NCBI RefSeq assembly: GCF_037126465.1
Contig: NC_088203.1
Coordinates: 83,204,668-83,268,667, forward strand
Direction: 5' to 3'
DNA: 64,000 bases
Source of the DNA: Ornithodoros turicata
Taxonomy: Eukaryota > Arthropoda > Arachnida > Ixodida > Argasidae
Part shown: one piece after another, positions 47,401-57,344 of the stretch
Position numbering within the stretch: position 1 is the stretch's first letter
Layout of the letters: every line of letters begins with the position of its first letter
Program-made: the position numbers and the translations under genes
Notes under the pieces: generated by a model
Told to the model about the DNA's origin: nothing
Database searches by the model: none
The model's input: the letters and a program-made list of their open reading frames with translations, nothing else

Positions 47401-50400
47401 CTGCGTGGGTGCCGACATCTCAATTTCCAAGCTCTGGGCCATGTTGTTATGAAATGACCACCCCAATTTGACATTAAAGAAAAGGAAGAGGCACGCATTT
47501 TGTCGAGTGACAAAAATGATTTCCAAATGTGCCGTTTCTTCGGGATCCACTTCCTCGAGCTATACTGGCTCGATCCTTTTCTGAAAACAGAAATGATGTC
47601 AGTGCACCAAAGGGTGAGCATGCTGTCATTGTGGTGAACTTCTATCTCTCACAACTAAAAAGTTCATTAGTCAATTACTGAGGACACTGCCTCAGGAGGT
47701 TGCTAGTACAACCACCACATGGGCCACTTGACCCAGAACATACTGTCATTGAAACAAAAGTTATTTTCCTGTTTTATAAAATTCTGTCCACAGTTCACAA
47801 GGATATCCGGGATAGGCTATGAAGTGGTGGTTCTCAACCGGGGTTCCGCGGACACGATGATGTCGAGGTCCAGAGAGTGAAACTTGAGTGCGTATCCGAC
47901 TGCACCCGACATCTTATCGTCGGCGTCAAGATCGGCATCGAGATCGCCGGACATTGCAGATGATGGTCATGGTAGAGAGTAGAGCCAGCAATTATCATCA
48001 TCATCGTCGTCATCACCGGTTGGCTCAACCGACAATACAACTTCAAACTTATTAATCGAGTAATATAATGTTAAATACATAATTTGCTATGTGTACGACA
48101 TCCATCTCGTCTAAGCCACTCCTACACAGTTGTGTCCACCACTACATAATAGAAAGTTCCTCGAAGCCTTGCAGGCATAGTGACGGTAAGTTGAGAACCA
48201 CTGCTCTAAAGCATATGAAGCTGCTATTGGATGCATTCCATGATAGTCTCTGTAAACTCAAAATTCAGCGAATTCTCAGTTCGAGGATGCTGCTCGACTT
48301 CCCTCCCTCCTTCTTCCCCTGCACCTGTCCAACGACTTCTTACGTATACAGGGTGCCCCACGAGAGGATGTCACTCAATTCCTAACAATAGATTTTATTT
48401 TAAAAAAGTAGGGGTGTGCGAATATTCGAGTTCTCGAATTCGAATCGAATATCAACCGCTCGAACCATTCGATTCGCGAGTCGAATATTCAATATTCGAT
48501 TTTTCGAATATTCTACTATTCCACGAATATCAATGACACAACCCGAAAGTGGGCTTCACCTGATGCTTCCGTGCATGAGGTGAAGCCTGCTTTACGAAAT
48601 TGCCCTTGCTGCAGGACCAACACAGGCCGGACGGTGTTTAGTTTAAGATAACGTTATCCAAACTTAGTTTTGTAGACATCGTCAGTGGAAGGGATGGCAC
48701 CCCTCCCACATACAGTTTAGCGGTGCCAACGGGCACCGCGGGGCAGCGGGGTGATGTTTGTGAGGTTGCCTTTAAAAAGTTAGGACTCTTGAGTAATGAC
48801 TACAGCCCACAAACAAGAAGAGTGTTTTAAAGATGTCTTTGATATCTAAAATTTCAGCTGTGCAACTTCCTCAGGTGAGAGCACAGAAACTAAAGGGTGT
48901 TCATAGCAAAGCTGAGGCAGGATGCCAATTCGTTTGTTTCACAAATGGCCTGTGGTTGTCTGAAACAATTACAGCCTCATCCGTATAACATGCTACTGCA
49001 TGACATAAAATTTTGAAATGAAAAAACCACTGCAGTACTCCAGTAAGTGTAGGCTCACCTGAAAAGCAGGAAGTACTCTGATGTAAAATTAAAGAGTAGG
49101 GGCTTTAAACAGAAGAATTGCGTGTCTCTCTTGTGACAGTTAATACTAGAAAAATTACACTAAAGCCACGGGCCACAAAATGGAAACTTTTAGTGCGAAA
49201 GTCACATATTGTAAATTTTGCACGAATATTCGATATTCGGAATTTTCCCCCCATTCGATTTGATATTCGATTCGACTTAAAATATTCGGATTCGCACATC
49301 TCTAAAAAGAATTATAAAACTACTTGGAATACACACACACAGACTTTTGCCACAGATTGAGGCCGTTTGCATTCGTGCTACGCATTAATTAAGCTAATTT
49401 GCATAATTGAATTTTAAAAATTGTACAGCAAAGGCAGAATTTTTCTTCCTAAATTCAGAAGCCTATGACCGCAACACATTGTTCTAATCAAAATCGTGTG
49501 TTCTCCACAAGATTTCCACAAAAATTTTACAGCTGAAAATCTGTTGCTTCGCAAAGTATGCTTGGTGAAATTTGTGCTTGCAGAACTCTTTGTTCCGCCT
49601 TTATCTCGGCGAAGTGGAAAGAGCGACGCAGTTTCATTCCGATCAAGGGCCGTGTCGCGCAATCCGTCATTATCTGTGGCTGGCGACCGACGATAGACAC
49701 GTTGATACGGATGAAAGGTGTGATCGTAGTGTGGTTTGTTCTCTTCTTGCATAGGAGGGAGGATATTTGAACGGAGCCAACAGTTCCGCAAACGTAATTA
49801 TCAGCGAGCGTGCTTTGCCCAGCGAGTCATTTTCGGCTGTCAAATTTTTGTCGTAATCTTGCGAAAACCCCTGCGATTTTGATTGGAATAGTGTGTTACA
49901 GTCATAAGCTTCCGAATTCAGTAAGAAAAATGCTGCCTTTGCTTGGTGAGTTTTGAAGTTTGCAAACTGCCTCAATCTGTATGTATGTATTCCAAGTAGT
50001 TTCATACTTTTCTGAAGTAAAACCTATTTTAAAGAATTGAGTTACATCCTCTCGTCGGACACCCTGTATCTTCCCAAGCAGAATCAACTCACCAGAAGGA
50101 GTGGTTTCTCTCTCAGTGCAACATCGAAGACGACTATCAAGACTCCTATGACAAAGCCAACAGCTGCACCGACCCAAGGAATGTGCTTCTCGGCTAGGAT
50201 GACAAAATATAAACTTTATTCATTATTATTAACTTATTAACTATAACTTATTTATTCATTATATAAACTTTGTTCATGCACACACGAAGATACGGTCCAG
50301 TTAGGCGAGTACATGTCGTGAGAGAGGGATAGTGTACCTTTGGTTTGTTTGTCACAGTCCCTCCTACACTTCCGCACTTGCTCGATCACTTTTGGTTCCT

Positions 50401-53400
50401 CTCCACTCAGCTGGAGTGCTTTCTACAAAAAGAGAGAAAAAGCCTGTACGTTTGCCAGCGTTTCCAGTACCCATATTGATAGCTCTTTGCCTCTCAGTCA
50501 TAGTTCATTTCAATGCCTGCAGAAAATGCAAACTGCAAATTAATCAAGTGTTACTTGTGGACACTAAACATGAGCTGAGAAATACACAAAAAACAGTACA
50601 TGAACCGAAAACCCTGCCGCGAATTAGCCAAAGGACTTTGGCAAAGAATCTTCTCAACTCAACTGAACAATGACTTCTGCACCTACAAGCTGAACTGGAA
50701 GCGGAATGAATATTGACAATTCTTGGTAAATTAACATTCTGCTCCGAATGCATGCTCTAAGACTCGCAGTGCATTAACCATTCTGATGACACCATGGAAA
50801 TCTGTGATTTACTGCTTAAGTGCTTAATTTTGAGAATTTTAAGAGCACACAAAAATTTTGATTAGGAATTAGCACTTCAATAGGTCCATTCTTTTCAAAA
50901 GAAAAGTGCTGCGTCAGTTCTTTAATACATGCGAGGGCTATGGCAAAAAGAATGCAAGTGGGTTGTACTCCTTGAACTAGTTCGGGAGGTGCACACAAAA
51001 GAGAATGAACCTAATAAATATGCTGCAACCACAAGCTTTGTTTTCACAGCTAGTTGCACACCAATTGCTAGTTACCAGCAAGCCTTCGCAGTTGCAGCAC
51101 AAACACGCACAATCCCGCTTTTATCAAATGTGATAAGGACAATCTTTGGCTTATCACAATGTAAGCCAATCAAGTCACAAATTTTAGGGCCCGGAAGTTA
51201 CACAATTTAGCAGCTACGAAATTTGCAAAAAATAGGAACAGTGAATTTAAAAGACTTTACAGTAGATCCATGCTTGCTCTCCTGTGCAAGCTAGAATTCC
51301 CTGTTGCCCCTGCAGCAGCAACAGCAAAAAATGTTATAGAATTCATTGTAGCACACTATAAATTCATTCACTTATTTGTTTTTAATTGGTTGCCCACAAA
51401 CAGCGCAAATCCTACTTGTACGGTGCAACAAAAATGCATAAAAAAACATAAATAAGGAAGTAGTGTAACTGTGTGCCATCACTGTTGAGAACACATGTGT
51501 TTTCATGTGGACGTAGGACAACACCAAAAAGCTACAGAACGTGAAACTGTCTGCAACAGAATGTGTTTACTACGAGTTTTCTTGGAGTTGTTCTCTTGCT
51601 CTTTGTGATCACTGAGCAGCACGATACAAACTACAATACTATACTTTTTGAGCACTTTAATGTACTTTGTCTAGCTCTTTCTACTTTACTCCCTGTTGGT
51701 GAAACTCCTCAATCATCATCATTAAAATAAAGTTGCTGTTGTTGTACTCCATTTCAAGAACATTTTGCAGATTACCACTTTGTACTGTACCGTACTACCG
51801 CACATTACTCGACATACAGGATTTTGTAACGATTTTGTGAGGTCTATCCCATTTTAGAAAGTGCACCTCTGGTCTCATATCATGGCATGCTGGGAAATAC
51901 GTTGTTATGTGGCATGCTGGGAAATACGTTGTTATGTGGCATGCTGGGAAATACACACACGTTTTTTTTTTGCGTGTGTGTGTGTTTCTTCCGGCATGCT
52001 GGTCATCCCCGTCTCATCCCGACATGCCGAGAAATCTGTGGGAATGCGGTATGTCGAGTACCACTAATCCCATGTTGTGGTACTTTGACCATCAGTGGGT
52101 TATTCATACATCCAGAAGAACATGAATGAATCCAGATGTGAATATATACACATTAGTAAACATGCTTTAAATACTTATCATGAAATACAACATCAAGTAG
52201 TCTAAATGCACACAGTTTTTTTTGTGTTTTACTGCTCAATTCTTTGTCAACTTTCACATTAACTGAGGCATTAGTTGCTCTTTCCTTTTCTCTCCAAGCA
52301 CTTACCCTGAATGATTCAATTGCGTCTTCAAAGTGTTGTGTGTGATACTCCACCTCTGCCTTTCTGTACCATCCCTAAAAAGCAATATAGAAAAACCCTG
52401 AAGTTTACCATATTTTGAACCATTGTGGTATATTGCACTGTGCTGGTTGTTCTCTTCAAACACAAAACTTCAAATTTTCAAAATCAGTTGTTTCCAATCA
52501 TGGATTAGTAACAAATGTCCACGAGCTTTTGATTACCTCTATAGAGTGTAAGCTTTTTTTCTACACAAGTCAGTACGATACAATGAATGGACAGAAAGCA
52601 GGCTCTGAAGAGAACTGGCTCAATTTCCGATAAGAATCTGTCATGTATGTTGAAGTAACTGTCAGAGCTGTTCCGATGGGGTGCAGGAGGGGCACCCTTT
52701 GCCACAGTGGGCACCGGGAGGCAGGTTCCGGAAGCTAGGTTGGATAATAAAACGAGAATCAAGATAATTCTGAGCCTCGGAACTGCATATGAACTCTTTT
52801 TCTTTTTTGTTTGCAGATCGTCTAGTGTGTGTGTGTGTGGGGGGGGGGGGGGCATAATAGTGTCCCCAGCGGAAGCTCGCCTCGGGACTGCTATGGTAAC
52901 TGTGTTTATACTGCATGCTGGTTATGGATCTGAATTGCATTTTGCTAAGTAGTCAAGTCATTGCTTGGAGCTTGAAGGGTAGAGGGGTGTTAATTGCAGG
53001 GGGGTCAAAATGCAGTCAATCAGTAGTTTCTTCCGTGTAAGCTCATAAGAAATCGCCAACTGGCTATGGGAAAACCTAGCAATCACCAAGTCAATGTGTG
53101 TTGTGCACGGTGAGAGTGCCAGGTCAGTCAAGAGCTGAAGCTACAGCTAACATGACGAAAGCTATTTACGAGCTAAAACGTGCCTGGCATACAATCTCTT
53201 CCTGTGCGCGGTATGTTGGCACAATCCAGGCATATGGTACAATCAACGATATTTGAATGCATACATACCTTTGCCCATTTTGGATTCAGTCGAATTGTTT
53301 CATTCGCATCCACATAAGCCAAGTAAAACTGATCCATCTTTAGGAATGCCAGTGAGCGGTTGCTGTACAATTGGGAGTTGTTGGGGTCCCGCTTAATAGC

Positions 53401-53478
53401 GTGTGTGTAGTGAAAAATTGCTTCCGCATATTTCTCAGCCTTCATGCAGTCATTTCCTTGCTGCTTAAGTTGTTCTGC
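41355..53478 (-). CDS. TPR-repeat membrane protein, 3' seven exons, partial gene
   Basis: Exons in transcript order: 53478-53269, 52374-52306, 50422-50338, 50193-50093, 46730-46660, 46391-46333 and 41440-41355 (TGA at 41357-41355). All junctions are AG/GT with consistent phases 0,0,1,0,2,1, so the model is well supported without transcripts. The roughly 230 residues contain Hop/STI1-type TPR repeats (AEQLKQQGNDCMKAEKYAEA, NNSQLYSNRSLAFLKM, then GWYRKAEVEY), a Lys/Arg-Cys linker, two hydrophobic helices and an acidic-then-basic tail. TPR units of this type usually bind the EEVD tails of Hsp70/Hsp90 (family knowledge). Membrane anchoring suggests a chaperone-docking role at a membrane, which is inference. 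I cannot assign it to a named family; FKBP8- or TOM-like proteins differ in layout. N-terminal exons were not found. Confidence 0.8.
42558..42988. repeat. Foldback with ~100-bp arms inside the Tigger element
   Basis: Arms 42558-42658 and 42895-42988 are imperfect complements (CTACTAGATTATAGCGACCA against TGGTCGTTATAATCTAGTAG); the spacer is about 235 bases. Confidence 0.75.
42994..43155 (+). pseudogene. Tigger-type transposase N-terminal fragment
   Basis: Reads KRKRGKQNVYSPEASSK, then ARYAVENHNQAAAAKFSHKL and GRAINES before TAG. This fits the N-terminal segment of pogo/Tigger-type transposases (YSPE..KI.KYA.ENGN.AA..HFS..L.R..NEST). The remainder is lost. Confidence 0.55.
43524..45223. other. 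Repeat-like DNA, possible solo LTR
   Basis: TAGTTATGTAAATAACTATG followed by TAAATAAAGCCCAGTTG (44290-44327) resembles the R/U5 part of a gypsy-type LTR, but I cannot find matching LTR ends or a primer site. A CAGGATTTTATCTGGGG MITE edge lies near 44850 on the - strand. Confidence 0.3.
45224..45943. mobile_element. pogo/Tigger element with 24-bp terminal repeats
   Basis: TATAGTAAACTCTCATTAAC and the complement TACAGTAAAATCTCATTAAG at the right, 720 bases in all. A CENP-B-type helix-turn-helix is encoded inside on the - strand. Confidence 0.75.
45320..45523 (-). pseudogene. CENP-B/Tigger transposase HTH fragment
   Basis: RLKTLTLAKKRELIAAVEAG, then TKSKREIAADFRIPKSTLSK, is a CENP-B N-terminal helix-turn-helix (LT..KK.E.I..VE.G.K.K.EIA..F.IP.STLS). 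The DDE domain is deleted, so this cannot transpose by itself. Confidence 0.7.
45946..46285. mobile_element. TAGAGCCTGG-start element with TCGGG motifs
   Basis: TAGAGCCTGGGGTTTTCGGG directly abuts the Tigger element; AAATTCG(C/G)GG and AAATCGGG recur to about 46285. The right terminus is not recognised. Confidence 0.4.
46333..46391 (-). CDS. Membrane-proximal tail exon of the TPR protein
   Basis: A 59-base exon, phase 2 in and phase 1 out, reading NYLREQRKSLLEPPVDLLG. It was found because it is the only segment that bridges the phase of the second helix exon (ending 46660) to the terminal exon (starting 41440). The acceptor is CCAACAG and the donor GTAAGTGC, both good. Confidence 0.7.
46660..50193 (-). 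CDS. Two transmembrane-helix exons of the TPR protein
   Basis: Exon 50193-50093 encodes AEKHIPWVGAAVGFVIGVLI then VVFDVALREKPLLL, a clear membrane helix of about 21 residues. Exon 46730-46660 encodes NPALMTIVVMICAAVSYLVA then RLH, a second helix. The short REKPLLLNPAL link between them suggests a helical hairpin with both ends on the same side. Each helix sits in its own exon. The intron between them carries a large foldback element (48347-50068) whose edge is only about 25 bases from the donor of the first helix exon. Confidence 0.78.
46858..47825. other. TACAGGGTGTCC-start DNA, other end unresolved
   Basis: TATACAGGGTGTCCACACC at 46858 resembles the ends of the two large foldbacks, but the following ~700 bases show no inverted partner. 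TPR gene intron. Confidence 0.35.
47826..48203. mobile_element. hAT MITE (TGGTTCTCAAC ends)
   Basis: TGGTGGTTCTCAACC at the left and GTTGAGAACCACTG at the right; flanks CTATGAAG and CTCTAAAG match at 6 of 8. ATCGTCGGCGTCAAGATC-type GC-rich interior. Confidence 0.6.
48347..50068. mobile_element. Large foldback element with TACAGGGTG ends, ~400-bp arms
   Basis: TACAGGGTGCCCCACGAGAG and, in complement, TACAGGGTGTCCGACGAGAG. The two arms stay alignable inward for about 400 bases (ACTACTTGGAATACA; GCAAAGGCAGAATTTTTCTT), meeting near 49600-49740. A second element (48409-49304) interrupts the left arm. Confidence 0.78.
48409..49304. mobile_element. CGAATATTCG-array element nested in the foldback
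   Basis: TAGGGGTGTGCGAATATTCG at the left; the right end in complement is TAGAGATGTGCGAATCCGAA. Dense AATATTCGA motifs occupy the outer ~120 and ~100 bases. The opposite arm of the host foldback shows the unoccupied site. A/G-rich flanks (AAAAAG) blur the duplication. Confidence 0.72.
50338..53478 (-). CDS. TPR domain exons of the membrane protein
   Basis: Exon 53478-53269 (70 codons) carries the first two TPR units: EQLKQQGNDCMKAEKYAEAI, then HYTHAIKRDPNNSQLYSNRS, then LAYVDANETIRLNPKWAK. Exon 52374-52306 (23 codons) continues GWYRKAEVEYHTQHFEDAIE, and exon 50422-50338 reads KALQLSGEEPKVIEQVRKC. The P-(N/S)-x-x-LYSNR and W-x-K-(G)-x-x-RKA strings are typical of Hop TPR1-like clamps, including Asn and Arg/Lys positions that could form a carboxylate clamp. 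No ATG-led frame extends upstream of 53478: an in-frame TGA lies near 53640, so the gene is spliced from further upstream. A LINE occupies 53970-55515 in that upstream intron. Confidence 0.82.
51884..51954. repeat. 27-bp tandem repeat, 2.6 copies
   Basis: GGCATGCTGGGAAATACGTT + GTTATGT at 51884 and 51911, partial third copy from 51938, followed by a GT run. Confidence 0.9.
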
Positions 53479-53969
53479 CTGCGAAAGATAAGAGAAAATA
53501 ACCCAAGTGACCCCCGAGCGAGCGATTGAAGCGCTTCTTGAAGAAGCTGCCAAGACTACTTCCACTGCTTTACTTGAAAACACATCCCTCGTATCAGCTG
53601 GTACTGTATTGTCGTCAGGGCCGAATCACTTTCCAACAAGTGAGCATGAGGAAAGATGTATGAGGGAGGCCCTAAATATTAAATACCTTTGCATGACTTA
53701 ATTTTTGCACAAGAATTGAGAAGGGCAAACACCTTCCAGGCAGTTCCTTTTTGCTTTATTACATTTCGCATTCATTCATGCACTGTTAACGCTCACAGAA
53801 CACCGGCGCGCGATTCTTACCAAGTCACATCACAGATTGAACTTTTGTATAAAAATGCTCATGCAAATTTGTCAGAACTAACCAGGAAAGCTCACAATGT
53901 AACAATAGACAGTTAATATTAGCTACAAATTATTTTGCATGAGATAAACGATTGCGTACCGTGCCTTCC

Positions 53970-55560
53970 GCCATGGATGGATGGATGGATAGTAGGGGGT
54001 AGGGGCACCCCTGGCGGGCCTCTTTGTAACGAGGGTCCAGCAAACAGCGAACTGTGCGGACATGCCAATAAGTTTCCTGTATTTCAATTTCAATGCCCTT
54101 TCAATTGTCAATGTTTCTTTTCATTTGCGTCCCTGTCTTTCTGTGGTTCATATTTGGCTTCCGGTTCATGTGGTGGCGCTGGCCTCTTCTCCGTTGACTC
54201 TGCTTGGTACTTCGCGTATGTGTAGGTTACAGCTGCCTTTGTTGCCCGGTACTATTTCGTAGTTTGTTGTCGTTGAGCTGGGTCCTGTTTGTACTGGGGT
54301 ATTCTCCTTGCTGCGATCCTGTTTCTGTCGTTCCTCTCTGTTCAGTGTCATCCACCGTCTCAAACGGCGTTTCGTTGCTGTCACCTCTGCGTTTTCTCCG
54401 CTGGTCGCATAGAAGCCGAGTGCTTCTTCTATAGGGCATGTCCGTTTACCTCCCAGGGCGACGCAGTCCAGTACAACATGCAGTATGTTCTCCACAAGTC
54501 CTTCCTTGCATAGCTGGCAGTGAGCATCGATGGGCTCAAACTTGCTCCTCCACTCCCTTGTGCGCAGCACTCCACACCTTGCCTCAAACAGTCTACCGCT
54601 TTCCTGGGAGTTATCGTAGAGCCCAATGACATTTGCTATACGTGTCTTCTCCGTCCTATAGATTTCCAATGCGTTTTTTTTCTCCATGTTTGTTCTCCAT
54701 GTATCTGTTTCTGTTGCCGCAACTTGTTCTCGAATTTCTTTGTCCGACAGTCCTGGTGATGTCCTTTCTAGGAGCATAACAGGTATATTGTACTTGGCTT
54801 CTAATTTACGCGTTCTAAGATTCCACCGAGTAGAAATTCCCGCAAACAACGTCATTTTGTATATTATTCTTGGCCATCTGTGCTCTTCCATGTTCATCAG
54901 CCTGTTTTCGAATGTCGCTTTGCTACTTGCTTCCCTTGCTTCAAATGTGGAGAGGCCAAGGTCTCCTATTACAGCTTCATTGGGTGTTGATCTGTGTCCT
55001 TTCAGTGCCATTCTTCCAATTTCCCGTTGTTTCCGTTCAAGAAATTCTCTGGTACTAGCAGATATGCACAGTACTGCATTAGCATACGTTATTGTGGGCA
55101 CCACGACGGTTTTCCAAACTTCCCGTACCACCAGTGTGTAGTTAAAGCTCCATTGTGCCGTCCTATTCAGATATCCAATTGCTCTTTGTACTCTTCCTCT
55201 TAGCTTTTGTTCATACTGTTGGAATCCATGCTGTGCAGCCTCTATATCAACACCGAGATAGGTATATGATTCCTGATATGGTACAACTGAGCCCTGAATT
55301 GTGAATTCCGCTTCTCCCTTTTGGTCTCCGATACTCAGTATGGCTGATTTACTGGTGTTGAATTGCAGACCCCTTGCTTCCGCAAATTCTCCGCAGATAT
55401 CAAGCATTTCCTGTAGCTCTTTCTTTTCCTCTGACAGCAGTACAAGGTCATCCGCGTACAGCAGCCCAGGAATTGTCACCATCTGTTGCAACCCATTCCA
55501 AACCCATGTTTCCAAACACCCAATGTTGCCTGCCGGTGACAGTCGTTGCAGTCGTTGCGT
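53970..55560 (-). mobile_element. Second 5'-truncated LINE with (ATCC)n tail
   Basis: The element encodes the C-terminal half of a reverse transcriptase (ORF 55515-54166) and ends in a CCATCCATCC run at 53972-53994 that looks like its 3' microsatellite tail. The 5' break lies just upstream of 55515, shortly before poly-G DNA at 55627. It sits upstream of the first TPR exon found, probably in an intron of that gene. Confidence 0.75.
54166..55515 (-). CDS. LINE reverse transcriptase C-terminal region, 449 codons
   Basis: Starts within the palm: IPGLLYADDLVLLSEEKKEL carries the catalytic YADD. Then come LQFNTSKSAILSIG, SYTYLGVDIEAAQHGF (thumb) and a Cys-His knuckle CQLCKEGLVENILHVVLDC (C-x2-C-x9-H-x4-C), as in the C-terminus of many I/Jockey-group ORF2 proteins. 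The YLGV and zinc-knuckle order supports a LINE and not an LTR polymerase. The frame is uninterrupted to the TGA. The clade differs from the 17-19 kb LINE because the two proteins share little beyond the generic motifs. The leading Met is an internal residue. Confidence 0.82.
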   Translation of the reverse strand: METWVWNGLQQMVTIPGLLYADDLVLLSEEKKELQEMLDICGEFAEARGLQFNTSKSAILSIGDQKGEAEFTIQGSVVPYQESYTYLGVDIEAAQHGFQQYEQKLRGRVQRAIGYLNRTAQWSFNYTLVVREVWKTVVVPTITYANAVLCISASTREFLERKQREIGRMALKGHRSTPNEAVIGDLGLSTFEAREASSKATFENRLMNMEEHRWPRIIYKMTLFAGISTRWNLRTRKLEAKYNIPVMLLERTSPGLSDKEIREQVAATETDTWRTNMEKKNALEIYRTEKTRIANVIGLYDNSQESGRLFEARCGVLRTREWRSKFEPIDAHCQLCKEGLVENILHVVLDCVALGGKRTCPIEEALGFYATSGENAEVTATKRRLRRWMTLNREERQKQDRSKENTPVQTGPSSTTTNYEIVPGNKGSCNLHIREVPSRVNGEEASATT

Positions 55561-55939
55561 GATGATGCTGATACAGATTCAGCAGCACCAGAGGCAACAG
55601 CACCGCACCCGCACCAACTGATCTCTTCAACCTGCGGGGGGGGGGGGGTGAAAGAGGGGGTGAGAGATGATGGTGGCACAGGAAAGGAAGAGGGTGTGAA
55701 CACCCTCTGGATCTGGGATTATGGTAGTCCAAGAGTACTACCCACCACAGAAAACATGCGAGCATCCCTCAGTAGTCTTCATTGGGATGCTGCCTGACGG
55801 TAACCGCCAGGATTATTGGCGACGGCGATGTTACCCTCTCTCCAACCTGCGGGCCGCGTATGGCTCTTCCTTTTTAATGTGTGAGCATTAGGAGTGTCAA
55901 AATGGAAAAAGCAGTATATATGTGTGTGCGTGTGCGTGT

Positions 55940-56862
55940 TAGAGCCCTGCGCGGGCCCGGGCCCCCGACCCGGCCCACGGGCCGAACCGGGCTTGTTAAT
56001 ATTGGCTGTCTGCTCAGGGCCGGGCCGAGCCCGGGCCGACAAAATACGCTAGCACCGCGGGCCGGACCGGGCTCGGGCCGACAAATATGTTTCCGAGAGT
56101 CAGGCCCGGCCGGGCCACGCAGCTAATTCCATACAATGGAGATGCATTAGTTCATATCACCATGCGCTTGCGTCATTCCTGTGCATATTTTGCAAAGACA
56201 AGCAAGGGATACTGCATTAGGCATATGATTCGACTCTCTAGAACATTCTGAAAGCCATGGCAAAAGGGCAAGGGTGCAGGCCAGCTGGTACATGGTGAAA
56301 AAACGTGAACGTGTCGTGTCGTCCCTCCTCTGTCCTTTTCTCGGGTTCCAAATTTTTTTTCATTCTGAAAGCCACTTTACATTGCTCCTCACTCCTCACG
56401 TATTTCACAATCACTTGGCAAAGCTTGGTGAGAGGGGTATGGACTGGGAGAAGGAGTTTGTCGACAGCATCCTCTACCTCCGCAAAATCTTGACAGTGTA
56501 ACGATAACACCCATGCCCGCGTACGTTCTGGATTTAATTTGGTCTGGTGCGGTTATGGTGTTAAACCGCCATCACTTGTACGTTTGTCTTCTCTCCTTAT
56601 AAATTTACTGATAAATTTGTTTGATAATCGCCAGAAACGCGTACGTCGCGGCTGGAAATACTATGCCGGGATCTACTCGCCGGGTCCCCGGGCCGGGCCG
56701 GACTCTATTTGCTTAGACTCCGGGCCGGGCCGGGCTCTAGTCACTAGGTCACCGGGCCGGGCCGGGTCGGGCCGCATAAAAATATGAAGGGTCGGGCAGG
56801 GCCATTTTTCGATGCGCCAGGGCCGGGTCGGGCCCGGAAAAGTCGTCCCGTGCAGGGCTCTA
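55940..56862. mobile_element. 923-bp GGGCCGGGCC-array element (hAT-like)
   Basis: TAGAGCCCTGCGCGGGCC and, in complement, TAGAGCCCTGCACGGGAC. GGGCCGGGCC(GGGC) variants fill the outer ~170 bases on each side. Flanks GTGCGTGT and GTGTGTGT match at 7 of 8, consistent with an 8-base duplication in a GT run. The middle is ordinary DNA with an open - strand frame (56510-56238) of unknown origin. Confidence 0.75.
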
Positions 56863-56919
56863 GTGTGTGTGTCCGTGTATGAGATGGTGAAGCGTCATCG
56901 AGGCAGCGGTATAAGTGGA

Positions 56920-57335
56920 CATAAAGGGGATATAAGTGGATAAATGTAATTGGAGGTAGATGATTTGAAATTGAAGCAGTCGAACGTATGACAGAGAAAG
57001 AAGTAAGAGTAATTGAATGTAATTAGAGGCAATCAAAGCAAGAAAGTTGAGTTTAAAGGTAATGAATGTAATATATATCTAATTAAAAGAGAAAGATTAA
57101 ATTAAATTAAAGATTACGCAAGGTAACTCCAGGTTACCGTGGGTAATTAAATGTAATTAACGTCAATTAAAGGGAATTGAGAGTAATTAAAGAAAGTAAA
57201 CGTAACTCAAGGGAATTAAATGAAATTCAAGGTTGCCTTGTTTAACCTGTGGTTACCATGGGTAATTAAAGCGTAATTGATACTAATTGATGCTAATTAA
57301 AGGTTAATTAAATCTATTTACACGTAGTAAATGAA
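56920..57335. repeat. GTAATTAAA-rich degenerate repeat block
   Basis: Variants of GTAATTAAA/GGAATTAA occur every 10-25 bases for 400 bases; GGTTACC(G/A)TGGGTAATTAA appears twice. Confidence 0.7.
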
Positions 57336-57344
57336 AGTGTCGAA

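Noticed and set aside
53483..53640. Direct upstream extension of the TPR exon (SSKAVEVVLAASSRSASIAR)
   Set aside because: The frame is open back to a TGA near 53640 but has no ATG, and a good acceptor lies at 53479-53480; a separate 5' exon ending here would need an intron under 40 bases.
54204..55203. Several + strand ORFs opposite the second LINE
   Set aside because: They are antisense shadows of the 449-codon reverse transcriptase frame.
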